From: Flavobacteriales bacterium | Lineage (GTDB): Bacteria > Bacteroidota > Bacteroidia > Flavobacteriales_F > PHOS-HE28 | Assembly (NCBI GenBank): GCA_019638115.1 | Contig: JAHBUK010000002.1 | Location: 813,867-877,866 of the forward strand | Reading direction: 5' to 3' | Length of the DNA stretch: 64,000 nt | Shown: piece by piece, positions 1 through 9,006 of the stretch | How positions within the stretch are numbered: position 1 is the first letter of the stretch | How the letters are laid out: every line of letters begins with the position of its first letter | Translations under genes and position numbers: made by a program | Notes under the pieces: generated by a model | Database searches by the model: none | Told to the model about the DNA's origin: nothing | What the model saw: the letters and a program-made list of their open reading frames with translations, nothing else

Positions 1-2742
1 AACCTGCCTCCGGATGTGGACCCGCCGATCGTGGCCAAGAGCGACGCGGATGCCAACCCCATCCTCTCCATGACGATCCAGAGCGATCAGCGGAACCTGT
101 TGGAGTTGAGCGAGATCGCCAATAACTACTTCAAGGAGCGATTGCAAACCATTCCCGGTGTGAGCGAGATCCGCATCTGGGGCGAGAAGCGCTTCAGTAT
201 GAAGCTGATGCTCGACCCCGTGAAGATGGCCGGGCATGGCATCACGCCGAGCGATGTGCGCCAGGCCCTTGCACGCGAGAACGTGGAGTTGCCCAGCGGG
301 CGCATTGAAGGCTACCGCACCGAACTCACCATCCGCACCCTGGGCCGCTTGGTGAGCGAAGAGGACTTCAACGACATGATCATCCGGGAGGACGCCGGCG
401 CCACCATTCGCCTGCGCGACATCGGAGACGCCATGTTGCTGCCGGAGAACGAGCGCACGCTCCTGCGCGGGATCGGTGGCGTACCGCAAGTGGCAGTGGC
501 CGTTACCCCACTGCCCGGAAGCAACTACATCGAGATCGCCGATGCCTTCCACGAGCGCGCCGCACAGATCAAGGCCGAACTGCCTGACGACCTGCGTTAT
601 GTGATGGCACTGGATACCACCGTGGGCATCCGCAATGCCATAAGCGAAGTGCAGGACACCATCCTCCTCGCCTTCCTGCTGGTGGTGCTGGTGATCTTCG
701 TTTTCCTCCGCGATTGGCGCACCACGCTCATCCCCGTGATCGCCATTCCGATCTCGCTGATCGGATCCTTCTTCGTGATGTACGCTGCTGGCTTCAGCAT
801 CAACATCCTCACGCTGCTCGGCATCGTGCTGGCCACCGGCATCGTGGTGGATGATGCGATCGTGGTGCTGGAGAACATCTACAAGAAGATCGAGGACGGC
901 GAAGACCCCATGCAAGCCGGCCACAAAGGCATCCGCGAGATCACCTTCGCAGTGATCTCCACCACCGTGGTGCTGGTGGCCGTGTTCCTGCCCATCGTGT
1001 TCCTGCAAGGATTGACCGGTCGCTTGTTCCGCGAATTCGGCATCGTGGTGAGCGCTGCCGTCATCATCTCATCGCTGGTCTCGCTCACCCTTACGCCCAT
1101 GCTCAGCGCGCGTTTCCTGCGCAAGCCGAAAACGCACAGCCGCTTTTTCGAGGCCACCGAACGCTTCTTCGAGCGCTTGAGCGATGCTTACGCGAACAGC
1201 CTTCAGACCTTCCTCCACAACCGCTGGATCGCGCTGGTCATCATGGCCATCAGTGCCGGCATCATCATCGGTGTCGGCAGTCAGCTGCAAAGTGAACTGG
1301 CCCCCATGGAGGACAAGAGCCGCTTCATGGTGCAGAGCACGGCCCCTGAAGGCACCAGCTTCGAGCTGATGAAGGACTACCTCTCGGACATCATCGAGAC
1401 CGTGGACACCCTGCCCGAGCGCACTTCCATCCTCAGCGTCACCAGTCCGGGTTTCGGTGGAAGCATCAGCACCAACAGCGGTTTCGTGCGCGTGGGCTTC
1501 TCCGAACCATCGGAGCGCACCCGTACGCAAGCCGAACTGGCGGACCTCATCACCGGATGGACCCAGCGCCACAACCTGGCCCGCACCTTCGTCATCCAGG
1601 AACCCACGATCGGCGGTAGTCGCCGCAGCGGATTGCCCGTGGAGTTCGTCATACAAGCACCTGATTTCGAGCGACTGCGCGCGATCATCCCCACCTTCAT
1701 GGATCGGGTGCAGCAGGACAAAACGTTCCGCGTAAGCGACCTCAACCTGAAGTTCAACAAACCCGAGCTTACCATAGAGATCGACCGCGACCGCGCGCGT
1801 GCCTTGGGCGTAAGCGTGCTGGACATCGCAGAAACGTTGCAACTCTACTTCAGCGGCCAACGCTTCGGCTACTTCATCTACAAGGGCAAACAGTACCAGG
1901 TGATCGGCCAGGCCGCACGCAACGATCGCGACGAACCACTCGATCTCAGCAGCGCTTACGTGCGCAACGACAAAGGCGAACTGGTGCAGTTGGACAACCT
2001 GGTGCGCGTTGGCGGTGGTAGCACCCCGCCACAGCTCTATCGCTACAACCGCTATGTAAGCGCCACGGTCAGCGCCGACCCCGCACCCGGCTTCACCATT
2101 GGGGATGGTATTGCAGCCATGGACCGCATTGCGGAGGATGTGCTTGATGAGAGCTTCAGCACCGCACTTGCTGGCGTAAGCAAGGAATTCGCCGACAGCA
2201 GCAGCAGCCTCATGTTCGCTTTCCTGATGGCGCTGGCCCTGGTTTTCCTGGCACTGGCGGCGCAGTTCGAGAGCTGGACCGACCCCTTGATCGTGATGTT
2301 CACCGTGCCACTGGCCTTGGCGGGCGCGGTGCTCAGCCTGTGGTTGGGCGGCCACACCTTGAACATCTTCAGCCAGATCGGCGTCATCGTGCTCATCGGC
2401 CTCGTTACCAAGAACGGCATCCTCATCGTGGAATTCGCCAACCAGAAACGCGAGGCCGGCATGGGCAGGCTGGACGGCTTGGTGGAAGCATCGCGCCAGC
2501 GTTTCCGCCCCATCCTGATGACCAGCCTGGCCACGATCCTCGGTGCCATGCCGATCGCCCTCGGCCTTGGTGCCGCTGCCAAGAGCCGTGTACCCATGGG
2601 CGTCGTCATCATCGGCGGATTGATCTTCGCGCTGGTGCTTACGCTATATGTGGTGCCGGCGCTGTACAGTTATCTATCCTCCGACAAGGGGGGGACGAAC
2701 GAACCGCACAGCGCCATCGAAACACCACAGCAGGGATCATAA
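1..2742 (+). CDS. RND-family efflux permease (HAE1/AcrB-like), 5' truncated by window edge
   Basis: This is an inner-membrane, proton-driven RND transporter that would export drugs or other compounds through a TolC-type channel. The frame is open from base 1 and the first residues (NLPPDVDPPIV) match the interior of the porter domain, so the true start lies upstream; 913 residues are visible against about 1,040 for the family. The TM4 signature GIVVDDAIVVLENI, with its Asp pair for proton relay, lies near residue 280, and the TM10 Lys motif GLVTKNGILIVEFA lies near residue 803. Two blocks of hydrophobic helices flank a large periplasmic loop, as expected. A TolC-like gene follows 71 bp downstream on the same strand. 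The membrane-fusion partner is presumably upstream, outside the window. Substrate cannot be inferred; a metal (HME) pump is less likely given the DD motif. Confidence 0.95.
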   Translation, partial: NLPPDVDPPIVAKSDADANPILSMTIQSDQRNLLELSEIANNYFKERLQTIPGVSEIRIWGEKRFSMKLMLDPVKMAGHGITPSDVRQALARENVELPSGRIEGYRTELTIRTLGRLVSEEDFNDMIIREDAGATIRLRDIGDAMLLPENERTLLRGIGGVPQVAVAVTPLPGSNYIEIADAFHERAAQIKAELPDDLRYVMALDTTVGIRNAISEVQDTILLAFLLVVLVIFVFLRDWRTTLIPVIAIPISLIGSFFVMYAAGFSINILTLLGIVLATGIVVDDAIVVLENIYKKIEDGEDPMQAGHKGIREITFAVISTTVVLVAVFLPIVFLQGLTGRLFREFGIVVSAAVIISSLVSLTLTPMLSARFLRKPKTHSRFFEATERFFERLSDAYANSLQTFLHNRWIALVIMAISAGIIIGVGSQLQSELAPMEDKSRFMVQSTAPEGTSFELMKDYLSDIIETVDTLPERTSILSVTSPGFGGSISTNSGFVRVGFSEPSERTRTQAELADLITGWTQRHNLARTFVIQEPTIGGSRRSGLPVEFVIQAPDFERLRAIIPTFMDRVQQDKTFRVSDLNLKFNKPELTIEIDRDRARALGVSVLDIAETLQLYFSGQRFGYFIYKGKQYQVIGQAARNDRDEPLDLSSAYVRNDKGELVQLDNLVRVGGGSTPPQLYRYNRYVSATVSADPAPGFTIGDGIAAMDRIAEDVLDESFSTALAGVSKEFADSSSSLMFAFLMALALVFLALAAQFESWTDPLIVMFTVPLALAGAVLSLWLGGHTLNIFSQIGVIVLIGLVTKNGILIVEFANQKREAGMGRLDGLVEASRQRFRPILMTSLATILGAMPIALGLGAAAKSRVPMGVVIIGGLIFALVLTLYVVPALYSYLSSDKGGTNEPHSAIETPQQGS

Positions 2743-2758
2743 CACCACCTCCGGCACC

Positions 2759-2777
2759 GTCGACCCTCCGGGTCGAC
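2759..2777. repeat. Perfect 8-bp hairpin GTCGACCC-tcc-GGGTCGAC between efflux genes
   Basis: A perfect inverted repeat with a 3-nt loop lies in the spacer between the RND permease stop and the TolC-like start. There is no T-run after it, so it is more likely a small palindromic repeat or an mRNA stability or attenuation element than a strong terminator. The same GGGTCGAC/GTCGACCC core reappears upstream of the vapB-like gene (44119-44154) and after vapC (near 44815). Confidence 0.6.
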
Positions 2778-2813
2778 CACCCAATGCAACATGCACCCCA
2801 CACCCACCACTCC

Positions 2814-4109
2814 ATGAAACAGATCGCCGCATTCCTGCTGTGCGTGGTGGCGGGATCCATTTCCGCGCAGGACCTCCTCACCGCAGACCAGGCCCTGAAC
2901 CTTGCCTTGGAACACAACCACGGTGTCAGACTGGCACGGCTTACGGTGAAGAGCGCCGAGTTGATGAACACCGCAGGTGAGGCCGGCATGCTGCCCACCA
3001 TCGATGCCGTGGGCATGTACGACGGCGACCGCAGCGCCACACGGCAGACCTTCTTCAGCGGCGAGGTGCGTGAGGTGGACGATGCCAACTCGCGCGTGCT
3101 CAGCGGCGCGGTGCAGCTCAACTGGACCGTGTTCGATGGCCTTACCATGTTCGCCACCAAGGATCGCCTGGCCACGGTGGAGGCCATAGAACGCAGCCTG
3201 TTGAAACAGCGCTTGGAGAGCACCGTGTACGAAGTGCTTGCCACCTATTACCAGGCCGTGCAAATGGGCACCGCCATCGAAGTGCAGCGTACCGCGCTGA
3301 GATCGGGCCGAGAGCGACTGCAGATTGCGGAGACCGGTGAGCGTATCGGCAGCACCAGCGGCTTGCAGGTGGTACAAGCGCGCATGGACCTAAGCGCCGA
3401 TAGCGCTGCCCTGCTGGACCTGCACGCGCAGAGGACCATGGCCTTGCACCGGCTCAACCTCTTGCTCGGCCGGGATCCATCCATCGCCTTCACTGTGGAA
3501 AAGCAGATCCCTGCTGCCGAAGCCCTCGATCTGACCGAACTGCAAAGCGATGCGCAGCGCGCCAACAGCAGCATCACCGAGGCACGGCAACAGCAACTTG
3601 CTGCGGACTTTGCCGTGAAGGAGCTGCGCGGTGCGCTCTTTCCGCGCGTGGATGTTTTCGGCAACTACGCCTACCGCCGCAGCCAAAGCGATGTCGGCTT
3701 CCTGCAAAGCAACCGCGCCATCGGCCCGGACTACGGCGTGCGATTGAGCGTGCCCATCTTTCGTGGAGGACAGGCCACACGCGCAACGGAAGTCGCCAAA
3801 CTGGGCAGCGAACAAGCCGCCATAGCCACCGAAGGCACGCGGCTCCTGGTGGAACAACAACTGCTCGATGATTGGACACAGTACCGCACGGCCATTACGC
3901 GTGTGGCACTGGAGCAAAACAATTTGCAAGGCACCCAGCAGCAGGTGAACGTGGCGTTGGAGAGCTACCGCCTGGGCGTGATCACCGCTGTTGAGCTGCG
4001 CGATGTGCAACAAAGCCTGATCGATGCGGAGAACCGCCTACTGCTCGCACAGTACGAAGCGAAACTGGCGGAGCTGCGGTTGAAGTGGTTGGCGGGGAGG
4101 CTCGTCTGA
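2814..4109 (+). CDS. TolC-family outer membrane efflux channel
   Basis: This is the outer-membrane factor expected to complete a tripartite RND pump. The chosen ATG gives 431 aa starting MKQIAAFLLCVVAGSISAQ, a clear signal peptide cut before QD; the open frame continues upstream but would precede the signal with unrelated residues. Two OEP repeats are visible. Each has long amphipathic helices and strand segments (for example ADQALNLALEHNHGVRLARL near residues 24-43, and VNVALESYRLGVITAVELRDVQQSLIDAENRLLLAQYEAKLAELRLKWLAG at the C-terminus). The length is normal for the family. It lies 71 bp downstream of the RND permease on the same strand, so co-transcription is likely. A hairpin overlaps its stop codon. 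Confidence 0.93.
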   Translation: MKQIAAFLLCVVAGSISAQDLLTADQALNLALEHNHGVRLARLTVKSAELMNTAGEAGMLPTIDAVGMYDGDRSATRQTFFSGEVREVDDANSRVLSGAVQLNWTVFDGLTMFATKDRLATVEAIERSLLKQRLESTVYEVLATYYQAVQMGTAIEVQRTALRSGRERLQIAETGERIGSTSGLQVVQARMDLSADSAALLDLHAQRTMALHRLNLLLGRDPSIAFTVEKQIPAAEALDLTELQSDAQRANSSITEARQQQLAADFAVKELRGALFPRVDVFGNYAYRRSQSDVGFLQSNRAIGPDYGVRLSVPIFRGGQATRATEVAKLGSEQAAIATEGTRLLVEQQLLDDWTQYRTAITRVALEQNNLQGTQQQVNVALESYRLGVITAVELRDVQQSLIDAENRLLLAQYEAKLAELRLKWLAGRLV

Positions 4110-4127
4110 CAGGCGCCTCGCCTGTCA
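4107..4127. repeat. Perfect 9-bp hairpin overlapping the TolC stop (GGCGCCTCGCC core)
   Basis: TGACAGGCG-CCT-CGCCTGTCA is a perfect palindromic stem with a 3-nt loop, and its first three bases are the tolC-like stop codon. It lies between convergent genes, so it could aid transcription termination, although no U-tract follows. The 11-nt core GGCGCCTCGCC recurs, in reverse complement, in the hairpin at 8973-9006 with different outer stem bases. This points to a dispersed palindromic repeat family. Confidence 0.65.
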
Positions 4128-4239
4128 ACAAGCCGCAGCGCAACCACAAAGCCAACGCGAAGCACCAACAGTTCTGCTCTGGAAGCTGGACCATCAGTCG
4201 TCCGTCCCGATATGTAGCCGGACATATCGCACTTACCTC

Positions 4240-4758
4240 TCAACCGACCTCCCCCCCATAGTGCTGGTGCAGCTTGAACCCTGCATCCGGCCGATCCATG
4301 TAGTGATCGAGGTAGTCGTTGAAGCTTGGGTTTTCCGGTAATAGCAGTTCCACACCCACGAAGCATTGCTCCCAGGGCGGCGCATCCGCTGCGGTGTACA
4401 GCACATAGGCGGCCAGCAGCATGCCGTGGTCGATCAGGTTGGCCAGCATGCGGTTCTCACCCATGGGCAGGTAGCCCAGCTTGTGGCCCTCCCAGTAAAT
4501 GGCCACCGCATCGGGGTCGTGTGTGTTGTCGTACTCGCGCACCAGGTCCAAGTCGTCGTGGTCCTTGATGCGGGGCAGCACCTCGGGGCCTTGGTGGTGC
4601 CGGAAACCGCGCACAAAGGCATCGTAGATGAAGATGCGGTGGGCCTCCTTGGTCCAGGCCAAGCGGTCCTGCTCCTCGGGCGCGAAAAGCTCCAGCGGAG
4701 GCACGGTGAGCAGGCTGGTGCTGCCCAGCAGGGAACGCAGGAAGGTGAGGCGGTCCAT
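4240..4758 (-). CDS. HIRAN-domain protein
   Basis: A small protein of about 172 aa with one HIRAN domain, a fold that in other proteins binds DNA ends or 3' ssDNA, often fused to helicases or nucleases. Here it stands alone. The diagnostic block is LVREYDNTHDPDAVAIYW followed by GHKLGYLPMGENRMLANLID, near residues 75-120, matching the family pattern of R-E-x-D-N-x-x-D-x-x-A-V and then G-x-x-G-Y-x-P. The start at MDRLTFLRSLLG is chosen because the more upstream part of the open frame is low-complexity Pro/Thr-rich sequence; an ATG six codons earlier (4776) is also possible. It is convergent with the TolC-like gene and divergent from the island gene at 5113. The cellular role is unknown. Confidence 0.8.
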   Translation of the reverse strand: MDRLTFLRSLLGSTSLLTVPPLELFAPEEQDRLAWTKEAHRIFIYDAFVRGFRHHQGPEVLPRIKDHDDLDLVREYDNTHDPDAVAIYWEGHKLGYLPMGENRMLANLIDHGMLLAAYVLYTAADAPPWEQCFVGVELLLPENPSFNDYLDHYMDRPDAGFKLHQHYGGEVG

Positions 4759-5112
4759 GGGGTGAAGGTCGGGCATGGAGCGTTTGCCGAGCGGGTAGCT
4801 CTTCTGCCAGCGGTTATCGTTCGTTGCTGTTCTCGAAGGTGATACTGGCAAACCCCAGCCAGCGGCGCTATAATGTGCGGCACTGGTGTTACAAGGGGAT
4901 GGCTGGGCAGGAGGCGGAGTTGGGGATGGTGGGTGATGCAGTGGGTTAGTCGCAAGGTCCACATCGTGAGCCTGCGGCGGTTTAACGTTAAGAGGCCACA
5001 CTGCACGGAGTACTTAGCTTCGAACGCTTAGGTCCCGAAGACGGTGCCCCTGCCCTTGTGTGAGAAAGGCGTGAATGGAGACCTGAGCGAAGTGTAAACT
5101 GCATTAGTAGCG

Positions 5113-6495
5113 ATGCCACCACGACAGCCATTTAATAAGCTCATCAGAGAAGCTCTAGACCAATACTTCCGGAAACCCTCCGATCGCGCCGAAGCGGAGA
5201 GATTGATCACCATGTTCTGGAAAGCTACCTGTAAGAATCCGAATCGCAGGCTTCATCTCTGGGTTCAACTGCAATACGGAACAATCGTCAAGCTAAGAGA
5301 TTGGATTGATCGGGAGTTAACAAGCAAGCCCGTGATGCCATCGAGGTTCCTTACCCTGAAGGCGGATGTTCAACGGATCTTTGACCCGATCGATCAAGCG
5401 GGACCTCAGACTATCGGTCCAAAGGATTTCCTGTTCACTGCGACAAAAGCAAAGCTCAAGGTTTCATTGCCTCATCCCAATTTGACCTATCTCCTTTTGG
5501 TGGAGTTGCTTGGTTACAAGAACCGCGGTTGCTTCGAAAAAGTTTCTTGGTCCGTGCCGCTTGATGTGGATGGGAGAGCGTTCCTCGTGGAACACCGGAA
5601 GTTTGGATTGGGCATCTTCGTTCAGGATGAATCCACCGATACCGAGATTGCCAATCAGATCGCGAAGAAGATCAATCGCGGATGTCGGAAAGCAACTCCA
5701 TTCTTCGAGTGGTATGCTCAACAGCATATCAAGGGGCTACGCCTGAACGTCCACAACAAGACACAGCATCTGTTCGATCGATATGAGTTCTTCCTTGACC
5801 TCTATTCCAAGACCCTGAAGAAAAGCCATAAGCCACCACAGATATCACTTTCGCTTTCAATACCGAAGCGCCGGACCGTGATGGCTCAGTTCAATAGGTA
5901 CTTGTTGCAGAAGGATAGCATTGAATGGCTCGCGCTAGCCGCCATCGATGCTTTTTTCAGCTATACCGAACATGTGTTCATCCACATTGCCATAATGCAA
6001 GGCAGGATTATAACCGGAGATGACGTTTTGAGAATAGCGAATGCCGACTGGTCTGTAAAGTTCAAGACCGCGCTAAATATCCGGGATATGAACGCGAAGA
6101 AGTACTTCGATAAGCTCGTGATAATTCGAAGACAGCTTAGAAATTTCGTAGCTCATGGTGCGTTTGGCAAAAAAGGTGAAGCCTTTGAGTTCCACTCGCC
6201 TATCGGTGCGGTCCCTGTGACTCTCTCTGAAGGACATCGTACACTAGCACTCTCTGGAGGAACGGACTTCGACGATAAAACAGCACTCAAGGTGATCGAG
6301 GAGTTCATCTCGTTCCTTTGGACAGGGGAGCGAGAACTAATGAAGCTCTACATCCAAGACACCACGCATTCATTGCGCCCTGCAAATGCCAAGTTTGGAG
6401 AGTATGCCGAGGCATTGCAATCCCGCACCAAGATGAAAGCCTATATCAAGGAACTGGATCGATCAAGGGACAACGCGAGGAACATGGACTTCTAA
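5113..6495 (+). CDS. HEPN-like domain protein of unknown function (candidate RNase/defence gene)
   Basis: A protein of 460 aa, not recognised as a named family. The C-terminal half (about residues 255-410) is mainly helical and contains RNFVAH (R343 to H348), an R-x4-H motif of the kind that forms the active site of HEPN ribonucleases. The motif lies in the context KLVIIRRQLRNFVAHGAFG, typical of the last long HEPN helix. The preceding helix (EWLALAAIDAFFSYTEHVFIHIAIMQG) fits the conserved first helix of surface-antigen-type or ApeA-like HEPN proteins. The N-terminal about 250 aa show no recognisable domain; a jelly-roll-like sensor region would be usual in such proteins but is not demonstrated. 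No signal peptide or membrane helix is seen, so it is probably cytoplasmic. It precedes an HNH nuclease gene by 138 bp on the same strand in an A+T-rich island, which suggests phage defence or stress response. Confidence 0.6.
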   Translation: MPPRQPFNKLIREALDQYFRKPSDRAEAERLITMFWKATCKNPNRRLHLWVQLQYGTIVKLRDWIDRELTSKPVMPSRFLTLKADVQRIFDPIDQAGPQTIGPKDFLFTATKAKLKVSLPHPNLTYLLLVELLGYKNRGCFEKVSWSVPLDVDGRAFLVEHRKFGLGIFVQDESTDTEIANQIAKKINRGCRKATPFFEWYAQQHIKGLRLNVHNKTQHLFDRYEFFLDLYSKTLKKSHKPPQISLSLSIPKRRTVMAQFNRYLLQKDSIEWLALAAIDAFFSYTEHVFIHIAIMQGRIITGDDVLRIANADWSVKFKTALNIRDMNAKKYFDKLVIIRRQLRNFVAHGAFGKKGEAFEFHSPIGAVPVTLSEGHRTLALSGGTDFDDKTALKVIEEFISFLWTGERELMKLYIQDTTHSLRPANAKFGEYAEALQSRTKMKAYIKELDRSRDNARNMDF

Positions 6496-6633
6496 CTTTA
6501 TAGCTTCGACGGGGCACTCGAACATGGCCCTACGAGCTCCACAGGATCCGCTGCGTGAGACCCTGCTCAGGCCTAGATAAGGAGAAGCTGGTTTAGTACA
6601 CTTGAGGCGGTTCAGTCAGCACCGGACTTCGAA

Positions 6634-8187
6634 ATGGCGACTTTCCCAAGATCCGTACGTGAGAAAGCCTTGGTGCTTTCTGCTAGGCATTGTTGCTCAT
6701 GCCATAAGCATGGTGCGGTCAATGTTGAGGTACATCACTTAGTGCCTCCCCGCGAAGGTGGAAGCCAGGATCTAGACAATGCGATCGTACTGTGTGGAGA
6801 ATGCCACGCACAGGCTGGGCATTACAATGTGAAACATCCGAGAGGATCGAAGTACTCCGTAACTGAGCTGCGCCTAGCCCGCGACACTTGGTACGACATT
6901 GTTGCCTCAGGAACAATCAAAGTTGATCATACCTCCCCTCCACCTATATATGTGCGCTATTTGGTCGACCTGGATCATGTTGATGAGATCGGTGGGCGTG
7001 AGCCAGCCCTTCTGCCTATTCTAGGTCCTACGCCTGTCCACGGAGGTGAAGCCGCCAGATATACTTCTACATACCGTGACCAAATGCGAAGTGTGGAAAA
7101 CACATACGCAAACCTGGAAGTTTATCGTGCATTGTGGGCGGCTCAAATCAACGAGGAGATGAGAGGTACAGATTATCCCTCTTATAACGCTGCAAGATCT
7201 GTAACGCCAGAAGAGTTCGATGTAAAGGTCCGTCCTGCCGCGCCGCAACTCACCGTACTGTCGAAGGACCATCAAGTACGGATCGATGACTTGGTCCGCG
7301 CCTTAGCCCATACACCGGACCCCTGTGGCGATTCGAGCGGGTCGCAGGAACTGAGTGAGAGGTATTTTACAAGAAGCCTTTGGCCGCTATATCTGGCTGT
7401 GACGAACGTTAGCGATGAACCCGTCCAGTTGCATGAATTGATCGGCTCTGGCCAGGAAGGAAGTGGATTCTTCCCCTTTAGAGGTTCTCAGGTGGAATTA
7501 GCTCCGAAGCATATAGCTGTGCCACGCTCTCCACTAGAGCCCAAAGCCAGCGTCGTAATACAGATCGGCAATATTCTTGGGACCTTCCGGGAGGCTGAAA
7601 GGCTGGACCTGGTCAAGTCTGATGTCGAAGTTGACGGCGTTGGTTATCGCACACTGGCATTGACTTCCCTCAAGTTGGATGATGCTCTTGGTTACGCGGG
7701 GCCATTGCTCTTGCCACGTACAGTTGTGGCATCAAATACAAAGGGCCTACAACGAATTACAGTGCATGCCTTTGATCCGTCATTGATGTATGCCATCGAT
7801 ACGCAATGGATGATAGGCTGTTGTCCACATCTGTATGCCAGAATAGGTGCCCAGTGGGAGTATGTGACATCACTGTTTACCAAGGCTCCGGGAAGTACGG
7901 TTGAAGAGCGCATTATCCTTCCTTTGGGAACTTCGGAAGTGATCATTGCGGAGCTCGAACACGAGGTAAGCTGGCTCACCTCTGTAACAGCCAACGGTAA
8001 CTGTCTGGTGAAGGACAAAACGCTGCGTCGTGGTGACTCCATTCACATCCCCGTTAACGACGACTTGACTTTAGACATCGTTGGTGGCTACACTCCTCCA
8101 CCCATAAGTATCAACTCACGGCTGTTTCGGAACTCCATCATCCGTTCAGAATTGGCTCGCATGAGACAAGGTCATCAGCTTCGATAA
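6634..8187 (+). CDS. HNH endonuclease-domain protein with large uncharacterised C-terminal region
   Basis: A protein of 517 aa. The N-terminal about 90 residues form a complete zinc-bound HNH nuclease: C20-x2-C23, the catalytic pair H34-H35 (EVHHLVPP), N49 in DLDNAIVLC, and C54-x2-C57-H58 with H63. All expected metal and catalytic residues are present, so the domain is probably active. Residues of about 95-517 form a beta-rich region I do not recognise; it may be a sensor or binding module. No signal peptide is seen. Codon use is A/T-shifted like the HEPN-like gene upstream, which suggests both arrived together. The specificity (DNA, and which DNA) cannot be read from sequence. Confidence 0.8.
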   Translation: MATFPRSVREKALVLSARHCCSCHKHGAVNVEVHHLVPPREGGSQDLDNAIVLCGECHAQAGHYNVKHPRGSKYSVTELRLARDTWYDIVASGTIKVDHTSPPPIYVRYLVDLDHVDEIGGREPALLPILGPTPVHGGEAARYTSTYRDQMRSVENTYANLEVYRALWAAQINEEMRGTDYPSYNAARSVTPEEFDVKVRPAAPQLTVLSKDHQVRIDDLVRALAHTPDPCGDSSGSQELSERYFTRSLWPLYLAVTNVSDEPVQLHELIGSGQEGSGFFPFRGSQVELAPKHIAVPRSPLEPKASVVIQIGNILGTFREAERLDLVKSDVEVDGVGYRTLALTSLKLDDALGYAGPLLLPRTVVASNTKGLQRITVHAFDPSLMYAIDTQWMIGCCPHLYARIGAQWEYVTSLFTKAPGSTVEERIILPLGTSEVIIAELEHEVSWLTSVTANGNCLVKDKTLRRGDSIHIPVNDDLTLDIVGGYTPPPISINSRLFRNSIIRSELARMRQGHQLR

Positions 8188-8369
8188 ACTAGATATTTCA
8201 AAAGTAATAATCCAAGCCTAATCAAACGTAATTGCAAGCTTCAATTACTCTATTCTAATTCGTATAGGTCCAGATAAATTTAGATTTAGAAGCACAACTA
8301 TTTCGCCATTGTTTTTTTGTGTTGTTTGGCCACTGCTGTCCGGATCGAGCCTTGATCCTGCATCACGGC

Positions 8370-8885
8370 ATGTCGCAACTTCGCCCCATGCCCCACCTCC
8401 ACCCCATCACCGCCGCCGATCTCCCGCACATATACAGCGGCCTGAGCGACCACCGCGTAACACGTCACTACGGCGTACACTTCGACAGCCTGGAGGCCAC
8501 GCAGGAACAGATGGAGTGGTACGCCGCCTTGGAGCGCGACGGCACCGGCAAGTGGTGGGCCATCCGCGATGAGGACGGCACCTTCCTCGGTGCGATCGGT
8601 TACAACGGACTGCAACGTGCCCACCACAAGGCCGAGATCGGTTTCTGGTTGCTGCCCGAGCACTGGGGCAAAGGGTTCATCGGCCAGGTGATGCCGCAGG
8701 TGCTGGAACACGGCTTCACGCAGTTGGGACTGCACCGCATCGAAGGCATCGTGGAGGGTGGTAATGCTGCGAGCGGCAAGGTGCTCCAGCGGCACGGCTT
8801 CGTGCATGAGGGCACCTTGCGCGAGGCGGAATGGAAGGGCGGGCGCTGGATCGATGTGGAGGTGTGGGGATTGATCGGGGGGTGA
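8370..8885 (+). CDS. GNAT N-acetyltransferase, RimJ/RimL type
   Basis: A cytoplasmic acetyl-CoA-dependent acyltransferase of about 171 aa, of the family that acetylates ribosomal-protein N-termini or small amines. The core is complete. GAIGYNGLQRAHHKAEIGFWLLPEHWGKGF contains the beta4 strand and the acetyl-CoA-binding loop (WGKGFIGQVM), and GLHRIEGIVEGGNAASGKVLQRHGFVHEGTLRE is the typical C-terminal half (N-x-x-S and GF-x-x-EG). The ATG at 8370 (MSQLRPMPHLHPI) is chosen; a start six codons later (8388) is equally plausible. It is GC-rich like the general chromosome, so it marks the end of the A+T-rich island. The substrate is unknown. Confidence 0.88.
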   Translation: MSQLRPMPHLHPITAADLPHIYSGLSDHRVTRHYGVHFDSLEATQEQMEWYAALERDGTGKWWAIRDEDGTFLGAIGYNGLQRAHHKAEIGFWLLPEHWGKGFIGQVMPQVLEHGFTQLGLHRIEGIVEGGNAASGKVLQRHGFVHEGTLREAEWKGGRWIDVEVWGLIGG

Positions 8886-8939
8886 GGGATATGGCCTGGG
8901 TACGACCCGGCAGTTATTTTCCATGGAAAGGAAATGATG

Positions 8940-8947
8940 TAGCTTTG
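8940..8947 (+). promoter_or_regulatory. Candidate Bacteroidota -7 box (TAGCTTTG) for the ygiD-like gene
   Basis: TAGCTTTG matches the Bacteroidota sigma-ABfr -7 consensus TAnnTTTG and sits 55 bp before the start of the dioxygenase gene. No good -33 TTTG is visible at the expected distance upstream; the region has only TTATTTTCC. Start site not demonstrated. Confidence 0.4.
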
Positions 8948-8972
8948 CGGTGCGCTTCTTCCTTGGCGGCTT

Positions 8973-9006
8973 CCATGTCCACGGGCGAGGCGCCCGTGGG
9001 ACATGG
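8973..9006. repeat. Imperfect hairpin covering the ygiD start codon
   Basis: CCATGTCC-ACGGGCG, a 3-nt loop (AGG), then CGCCCGT and GGGACATGG form a stem of about 15 bp with one unpaired base. The ATG at 9003 lies in the right arm, so in the transcript the start codon would be paired. The central GGCGAGGCGCC is the reverse complement of the core of the hairpin at 4107-4127. Either a dispersed palindromic element or a translational control structure. Confidence 0.6.

Larger units (their letters stand above)
5001..8369. other. A+T-richer accessory island (two genes plus AT-rich flank)
   Basis: Base composition by eye shifts from the GC-rich neighbourhood to distinctly more A/T-rich sequence. 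Codon use also shifts, with more A/T at third positions in the two genes at 5113 and 6634. The right flank (about 8188-8340) is very AT-rich and non-coding, with TTTTTTTG and several AATT stretches. No integrase, transposase, tRNA or clear direct-repeat boundary was found, so the acquisition mechanism is not visible. Horizontal acquisition is inferred. Confidence 0.6.

Noticed and set aside
1069..2355. 428-aa open frame on the minus strand opposite the RND gene
   Set aside because: It is the antisense shadow of a strongly supported RND permease, is His/Gln/Ala/Val-rich and has no recognisable domain.
8188..8369. Small RNA or tRNA gene in the AT-rich gap after the HNH gene
   Set aside because: No cloverleaf, no strong hairpin and no promoter-terminator pair could be seen.
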